The position numbers and the translations under genes were made by a program. A stretch of DNA of 64,000 nt from Hungatella sp. (GTDB taxonomy: Bacteria; Bacillota; Clostridia; Lachnospirales; Lachnospiraceae). Location: NCBI GenBank assembly GCA_022792815.1, contig JAAWBS010000027.1, positions 1 to 64,000 of the forward strand, in the 5' to 3' direction. Below, piece by piece: positions 59,661 to 64,000 of this stretch (position 1 is the stretch's first letter; every line of letters starts with the position of its first letter). A model generated the notes under the pieces. The model was not told where the DNA came from and made no database searches. It saw only the letters and a list, made by a program, of their open reading frames with translations.

Positions 59661-60529
59661 GGCATGTAATCCTCGCTTGTAAAATTGGTAATCACAACCT
59701 CAACCGTCCTGCAGTTGCGGTCTTTAAAATGATAATTACAGTTGGCATAAGTTTTGTCTATAAAATGGACCTGATACTGCCGGCTCCACCGGATCAGTAA
59801 ATCATTGGACAGCCCTTTATGATAAAAGACGTTGGACAGTGCAAAATTGGTCCCCTGGGCGTTTAACCGGTCCAGCAGATCCAGAAGCTGCTGCTCTTCT
59901 TTGGAGGTCCAATCCTTGAAACCCCGTTTGCCGTCATTATAAGACCCGGTAGAAATTAAATAGGGAGGATCACAATATACCAGATCATTCCGGGATAAGT
60001 GAGACAGATCAACCTTTAAAAAGTCCCGGTTGGAAAATTTTATGTTTTTTGTTTTTAAGGCCTCACAGAATCGGATCAGGTTTGCCTCGATGCTTGCGTT
60101 ATAAGAACTTCGGTCTCTGCCGAACGGGGTGTTGAATTTCTGACTGTTGTTAAATCTGATTTGGTGATTAAAGGAATAGCATGTGAGCACAAAAAAGTCC
60201 GAGATGTTTTTGGTTTCATTGTACCGCTCCCTTAACCGGTGATATCCTTCCGCATTTTGAAGGCTTAAGTCAAACTCTTTTATGGTAGAATGGATTTCCT
60301 CAATCAGTTCGTCTGTACTGACGGAAGCAAAGTACTGATATAGTTCCAGCAGATAGCTGATCTGATCATTGCAGATAATCCTGTCAGCTTCGACGTTGAT
60401 GCCGACGTTGAAACCTCCTGCAAACAGATCAACAAATGTGTTGATCTGTCTGGGGAAGATTTCAAAAATAGGTGATAATATTTTATACTTTCCGCCTGTA
60501 TAGTTCAGGGGACTTTTAATATAATTCAT
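59636..60529 (-). CDS. Dam-type (D12 class) N6-adenine methyltransferase
   Basis: 297 aa. LNYTGGKYKIL and VDLFAGGFNVG form the SAM site, and VYCDPPYL is the catalytic motif. GAGG precedes ATG 60529. It protects one strand or site of the local restriction system. Confidence 0.85.
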   Translation of the reverse strand: MNYIKSPLNYTGGKYKILSPIFEIFPRQINTFVDLFAGGFNVGINVEADRIICNDQISYLLELYQYFASVSTDELIEEIHSTIKEFDLSLQNAEGYHRLRERYNETKNISDFFVLTCYSFNHQIRFNNSQKFNTPFGRDRSSYNASIEANLIRFCEALKTKNIKFSNRDFLKVDLSHLSRNDLVYCDPPYLISTGSYNDGKRGFKDWTSKEEQQLLDLLDRLNAQGTNFALSNVFYHKGLSNDLLIRWSRQYQVHFIDKTYANCNYHFKDRNCRTVEVVITNFTSEDYMPCQQLCLF

Positions 60530-60541
60530 GAATCTGTGCCT

Positions 60542-61573
60542 CTATTTTTCGATATAAACCAGCATCTCCTTCAGCGCCTCTTTTTCACTCTGTTCGCGGC
60601 TCTTGTATCTTCTGTAGGGAATCCAGTAAATCTTAAAGGTTTCTGGCCTTCCGTATTTTTTCATAACACTCTCGATTTCCTGGGGAGTCATTAAGCCATC
60701 GGTACTGTAGCTTAAAATGATATGCCGGAATTTTGCATTGCAAATCAACTGATCAAACGCCGATACAACCTTTGTCTTCAGACAAAAGTCGGATTTGTTG
60801 TTCTCGTAGGGCCTCTGGGCCGTCACCCCTTTTACTTCAGGAAAATCATATCTGGCAGCGGTCTCCAGAACATGATAATTGGGCAGGTACTGCCTTTCAT
60901 TGTAGGGGGGATCAATATACAGGACATCGCCGCAGATCTGTTTTAGCAGAAGAGCGCCATCCATGTTAAAACATTGATTGTTCTTTCCGTTGGTCACAAC
61001 CGGCAGTCTGTAGGGTTCGTATATTTTATAGGACCGCCGCTCCCATTCTTTGTGGTAGGCTCCATAAGTGCCGGAAATATTACTTACAAAAGGGATCCCC
61101 TCTACGATACACGCCAGCAGATAGTAATATTCGTCATCTGTCAGCAATCCGTGTTCTTTCCAATACTCGGCATAATTTCTCGCGTAATCAATCCGCAGGG
61201 CGTTTGCATCATTTAAGTACATCCTGCCGCCGGTGGGGGCGTAGGTGTTCTGAAAAAATCTTTTTTCCCGGGGCAGCGTTTCCATCTCTTCCATAGAAAG
61301 ACTTTTGAAATAGTCCAGAGGATCGGCTGTGTGTAAATGCCGCTTCAGGGCAGAAAAATCAGGGATGGAATCGCATTCTATGGTGCCGCGTTGGAGGACA
61401 TAGGAAAAATACAGTAAATCATTGGAATAAACCTCATACCACTGTTTAAAATATCGGGCAACGGTCGAGGTTCCTGAAAAAATATCACAGAAGGTTTTCG
61501 CCTCCGGAGCCTTCTCGTCAACTACAGCCTTAATATTATCCAGCAAAAGCGTTTTACAGCCAATAAATCTCAA
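60542..61573 (-). CDS. Second D12-class N6-adenine methyltransferase
   Basis: 343 aa. IGCKTLLLDNI and CDIFSGTSTVARYFK are motif X/I, and LYIDPPYNERQY is the catalytic motif. The start is TTG 61573 after AGGAG. Two D12 enzymes side by side are usual where a non-palindromic site needs both strands methylated by separate enzymes. Confidence 0.83.
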   Translation of the reverse strand: MRFIGCKTLLLDNIKAVVDEKAPEAKTFCDIFSGTSTVARYFKQWYEVYSNDLLYFSYVLQRGTIECDSIPDFSALKRHLHTADPLDYFKSLSMEEMETLPREKRFFQNTYAPTGGRMYLNDANALRIDYARNYAEYWKEHGLLTDDEYYYLLACIVEGIPFVSNISGTYGAYHKEWERRSYKIYEPYRLPVVTNGKNNQCFNMDGALLLKQICGDVLYIDPPYNERQYLPNYHVLETAARYDFPEVKGVTAQRPYENNKSDFCLKTKVVSAFDQLICNAKFRHIILSYSTDGLMTPQEIESVMKKYGRPETFKIYWIPYRRYKSREQSEKEALKEMLVYIEK

Positions 61574-61672
61574 TGTTGAATATCTCCTGACATAACATAA
61601 TTAATTCAGATATTTTTCTGTAAGAACGGTATATTACTGCCAGCTTTACTCAGTTTTCTGAACAGTGATTAT

Positions 61673-61701
61673 AGTATAGTCTAAAACTCTTCTAAATTCA
61701 A
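61673..61701 (-). promoter_or_regulatory. Promoter of the methyltransferase operon
   Basis: Minus strand TTGAAT (61701-61696), 17-bp spacer, TATACT (61678-61673), with a TATAAT overlapping just downstream. Confidence 0.65.
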
Positions 61702-61711
61702 TGGAAAAATA

Positions 61712-61814
61712 AAGGGACTGTCGCAGCAAAGACTGTACATACAAGATATAGCATTAATTTCGAATTAGATTCTACTATATCTTGTATGTACTTTTCTTAG
61801 TGCGACAGCCCCTT
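61712..61814. repeat. 103-bp palindromic element (MITE-like) and likely aspA terminator
   Basis: Outer arms AAGGGACTGTCGCA (61712-61725) and TGCGACAGCCCCTT (61801-61814) match at all but one position. Inner arms GTACATACAAGATATAG (61735-61751) and CTATATCTTGTATGTAC (61775-61791) are perfect over 17 bp. Terminal repeats of this kind suggest a small non-autonomous insertion. It also ends aspA transcription, with T-rich sequence beyond. Confidence 0.6.
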
Positions 61815-61834
61815 ATGTTCATAGGGATAAAAGA

Positions 61835-63244
61835 TCACATCTTCCGATACTCCGCCATATGCCCCGGCAGTGTCAGGGCCTTTAGGTTCATGCACTGCTC
61901 AAGCTGCTCCGGAGTCATCAGCTGCTGCTGCATCACCAGGTCGCGGACCGATACGCCGGATTCTAAGGATTGCTTGGCGATGTCAGCGGACTTCTTGTAG
62001 CCGATGTAAGGGCAGAGGGCGGTGGCGATGGCCACGCTGGACTCCACCAGCTGTTCGCACCGATCCCGGTTGGCGGTGATTCCCAGGATACAGTTGTCGG
62101 TCAGAGTCTGGACGGCGCCCCTCAGGGTGTCGATGGACTCGAAAATATTATAAAAGATCACGGGCTCGAAGGCATTGAGCTCCAGCTGTCCCGCCTCGGC
62201 GGCCAGGGTCACGGTCACATCGTTGCCGATGACGTTGTAGGCAACCTGACTGACCACCTCGGGGATCACCGGGTTGATCTTGCCGGGCATGATGGAGGAG
62301 CCGTTCTGCTTGGGGGGCAGATTGATCTCGCCAAGGCCGGTCTTGGGGCCGCTGGAGAGGAGCCTCAGGTCGTTGCAGATTTTGGACAGGCTGACGGCAC
62401 AGGTCTTGAGCACGGAGGAGATATGTACAAAGCCGTCCAGATTCTGGGTGGCATCGAAGAGATCCTCGGCCTGATAGCAGTTGGTGCCGCAGACCAGATT
62501 TACATTTTTGATGATGTGGAATAAGTACACCGGGTTGACATTGATGGCAGTGCCCACGGCGGTGGCGCCGATATTTAACATCCGGAGATCTTCATCCAGA
62601 TCCTTTAAGCGGTGGATATCCCGCTCCACCACGGCGGCATAGGCCTCAAAGGACTGCCCTAAGCGGATGGGAACCGCATCCTGCAGCTGGGTCCGGCCGA
62701 TCTTTACCACATCGTCAAACTCGATGGCTTTCTGGTTCAGCGCCCTGTGAAGCCGTTCCAGTTCATCTGTCAGAGCGGGGAGAAGTTCCAGGATCGTCAG
62801 CTTTCCTGCGGAGGGGATGACATCATTGGTGGACTGAGCCATATTGACATGATCGTTGGGATGGACGATGGAGTAGTTCCCTTTTTCCCCGCCCAGGATC
62901 TCGATGGCCCGGTTGGCGATGACTTCGTTGGCGTTCATGTTGGCGGAGGTGCCGGCGCCGCCCTGGATGGCATCCACGATAAACTGGTTGTGAAGCTTTC
63001 CCGCGATGATCTCGTCACAGGCCTGGAGGATGGCCTTGCCGATGCGCTCATCCAGCACACTGGCGGCCATATTGGTCATGGCGGCGGCTTTCTTGATGCG
63101 GGCTAAGTTGTTGATGAAGACAGGATGAAGGGGCCGTCCGGTGATGTTGAAATTGTGTTTTGCACGTAAAGTCTGTACTCCGTAGTATGCCTTGGCAGGG
63201 ACTTCCAGGGTTCCGATGGAATCGGCTTCGATTCTTGTATTCAT
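61835..63244 (-). CDS. aspA: Aspartate ammonia-lyase
   Basis: 469 aa. GSSIMPGKINP is the fumarase/aspartase signature loop; TRIEADSIGTLEVP at the N-terminus and QSTNDVIPSA are typical. It converts aspartate to fumarate and ammonia. ATG 63244 follows AGAGAGGCG. Aspartase is favoured over fumarase by the N-terminal motif. Confidence 0.92.
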   Translation of the reverse strand: MNTRIEADSIGTLEVPAKAYYGVQTLRAKHNFNITGRPLHPVFINNLARIKKAAAMTNMAASVLDERIGKAILQACDEIIAGKLHNQFIVDAIQGGAGTSANMNANEVIANRAIEILGGEKGNYSIVHPNDHVNMAQSTNDVIPSAGKLTILELLPALTDELERLHRALNQKAIEFDDVVKIGRTQLQDAVPIRLGQSFEAYAAVVERDIHRLKDLDEDLRMLNIGATAVGTAINVNPVYLFHIIKNVNLVCGTNCYQAEDLFDATQNLDGFVHISSVLKTCAVSLSKICNDLRLLSSGPKTGLGEINLPPKQNGSSIMPGKINPVIPEVVSQVAYNVIGNDVTVTLAAEAGQLELNAFEPVIFYNIFESIDTLRGAVQTLTDNCILGITANRDRCEQLVESSVAIATALCPYIGYKKSADIAKQSLESGVSVRDLVMQQQLMTPEQLEQCMNLKALTLPGHMAEYRKM

Positions 63245-63301
63245 AATACGCCTCTCTTTGATATGTGATGGACAGTGCGGCATAAACCCATTGTCAAATG
63301 G

Positions 63302-63330
63302 AGCATACCACGAAAGACGTACCGGGTAAA
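63302..63330 (-). promoter_or_regulatory. Promoter of aspA
   Basis: Minus strand TTTACC (63330-63325), 17-bp spacer, TATGCT (63307-63302). Confidence 0.5.
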
Positions 63331-63423
63331 TAGGGTAGGAAAAAAATGATTTTCTGAAACAAAACCAGAGAAAAAGTTAAGAAAATAAAGAAAATCAATA
63401 CAAAAAACTTATTTTATTAAGGG

Positions 63424-63452
63424 TTTTCAGGCTCTTAAAAATATGTTAGAAT
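63424..63452 (+). promoter_or_regulatory. Promoter of the terminal lipoprotein gene
   Basis: TTTTCA (63424-63429), 17-bp spacer, TAGAAT (63447-63452), 34 bases before the ATG. Confidence 0.55.
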
Positions 63453-63486
63453 AAACAGGATTCGACAAGAACAGGGGAGACCTTTT

Positions 63487-64000
63487 ATGAATAGAAAATA
63501 CAGATGGATCGGAAAAAAGAACAGAACTAACGCGGACAGTGTCATGATGATTGCTGCCGTTTTTGCGGCGTTGATTCTCGCCGGGTGTGACAGCGCGGCA
63601 TATCGGGGGCAGATCGAACAGCCTACCCAGCCGCAGGAGGTCAATATTATCACGGAGGAGAGCGGGCCGCAGGAAGAAGTGCTGGAAGGGCTGGGGAGGA
63701 TCACTCCAGGCGGCCCTGAGTACGACATCCTAAAGGACCTTCCGGTGCCCGAGACGGAGCCGGCTCCGGAGTATTACCGCATCGGCGTGGCCCACGAGAG
63801 TGTGGTCAAGCTTCAGGAGCGCCTGATGGAGCTGGGATTTATGGATAATGACGAGCCTACGGAGTACTACGGAACCGTGACCCAGGCGGCTGTGAAGTCT
63901 TTCCAGAGGCAGAATCATCTGGCCCAGGACGGAATCGTCGGTCCTTCCACCTGGGAGGCGATCATGGATCCGTCGGCCAAATACTATGCCACTCAGAACG
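63487..64000 (+). CDS. Lipoprotein with peptidoglycan-binding domain (3' end outside window)
   Basis: At least 171 residues, cut by the window end. A basic start, hydrophobic stretch and lipobox LAGC at about 34-37 give a lipoprotein. A Glu/Pro-rich linker follows, then VVKLQERLMELGF, TQAAVKSFQRQN and DGIVGPSTWEAI, a PG_binding_1 repeat. The catalytic part may lie downstream (cortex or wall hydrolase). GGGGAGA precedes ATG 63487. Confidence 0.78.
   Translation, partial: MNRKYRWIGKKNRTNADSVMMIAAVFAALILAGCDSAAYRGQIEQPTQPQEVNIITEESGPQEEVLEGLGRITPGGPEYDILKDLPVPETEPAPEYYRIGVAHESVVKLQERLMELGFMDNDEPTEYYGTVTQAAVKSFQRQNHLAQDGIVGPSTWEAIMDPSAKYYATQN

Overview
The window looks like a chromosomal segment of a gut-type Lachnospiraceae or related Clostridia (Firmicutes). 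Supporting signs are strong AGGAGG-type ribosome sites, moderately GC-rich core genes, mannose-family PTS, many LysR/LacI/RpiR regulators, a TAXI-TRAP transporter, a TM1266-type hydrogenase regulator and a DacF/DUF1461 cell-envelope cluster. No species can be named from sequence reading alone.

Region 1 (1-8.6 kb) is accessory DNA. It holds a decayed Rpn-nuclease tail, an IS110-family transposase with a strongly structured leader that looks like a bridge RNA, and a run of gene remnants (DnaC-like ATPase, DUF3892, a PIN toxin with its antitoxin, Cas1). Between the remnants lies an exact 509-bp-period tandem duplication; each unit carries a promoter, a 23-aa Cys-rich micro-ORF, nested hairpins and a Gly-rich 63-aa peptide. 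Next come three genes that look like type III CRISPR ancillary genes: a protein with two alpha/beta repeats, an 895-aa WYL-like protein and Csm6. No Cas10 and no CRISPR array is present.

Region 2 (8.6-17.4 kb) is a LysR gene divergent from a six-gene operon: PrpD-type dehydratase, LeuC/LeuD-type hydro-lyase, a second PrpD, a TAXI binding protein and a fused TRAP permease. It is probably for uptake and breakdown of a tricarboxylic or branched dicarboxylic acid.

Region 3 (17.5-28.7 kb) is mostly housekeeping: a DEDDh exonuclease; a minus-strand operon DUF4145/SH3 - DUF1461 - DacF - short KdpD-like kinase - response regulator; trmB, trxA; two identical tRNA-Lys(CTT) genes with their own promoters and terminators; a hydrogenase regulator; a degenerate GGDEF-EAL protein; and an unknown charged protein.

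Region 4 (28.7-38.6 kb) is an amino-sugar locus: an EIIB-like/ROK fusion, an RpiR regulator, a phosphatase, a PRD regulator and a mannose-family PTS (C, D, B, A) interleaved with NagA and a ChbG-type deacetylase.

Region 5 (38.6-56.2 kb) contains two glycan operons and a secreted protein. The first has LysR, a decayed GH28, an Opp/Dpp-type ABC transporter, a mannonate-dehydratase-like enzyme and an alginate-lyase-family protein. Next is a secreted CAP-domain protein behind three 11-bp-spaced WalR-like boxes. The second operon has LacI, an LplB/LplC/LplA-type ABC transporter and a GH32 fructosidase, with recognisable promoters and operator-like sites.

Region 6 (56.2-61.7 kb) is an AT-rich restriction-modification island: an XRE regulator, a PD-(D/E)XK nuclease and three DNA methyltransferases. 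After a 103-bp palindromic element come aspA and the start of a lipoprotein with a peptidoglycan-binding domain, cut by the window end.
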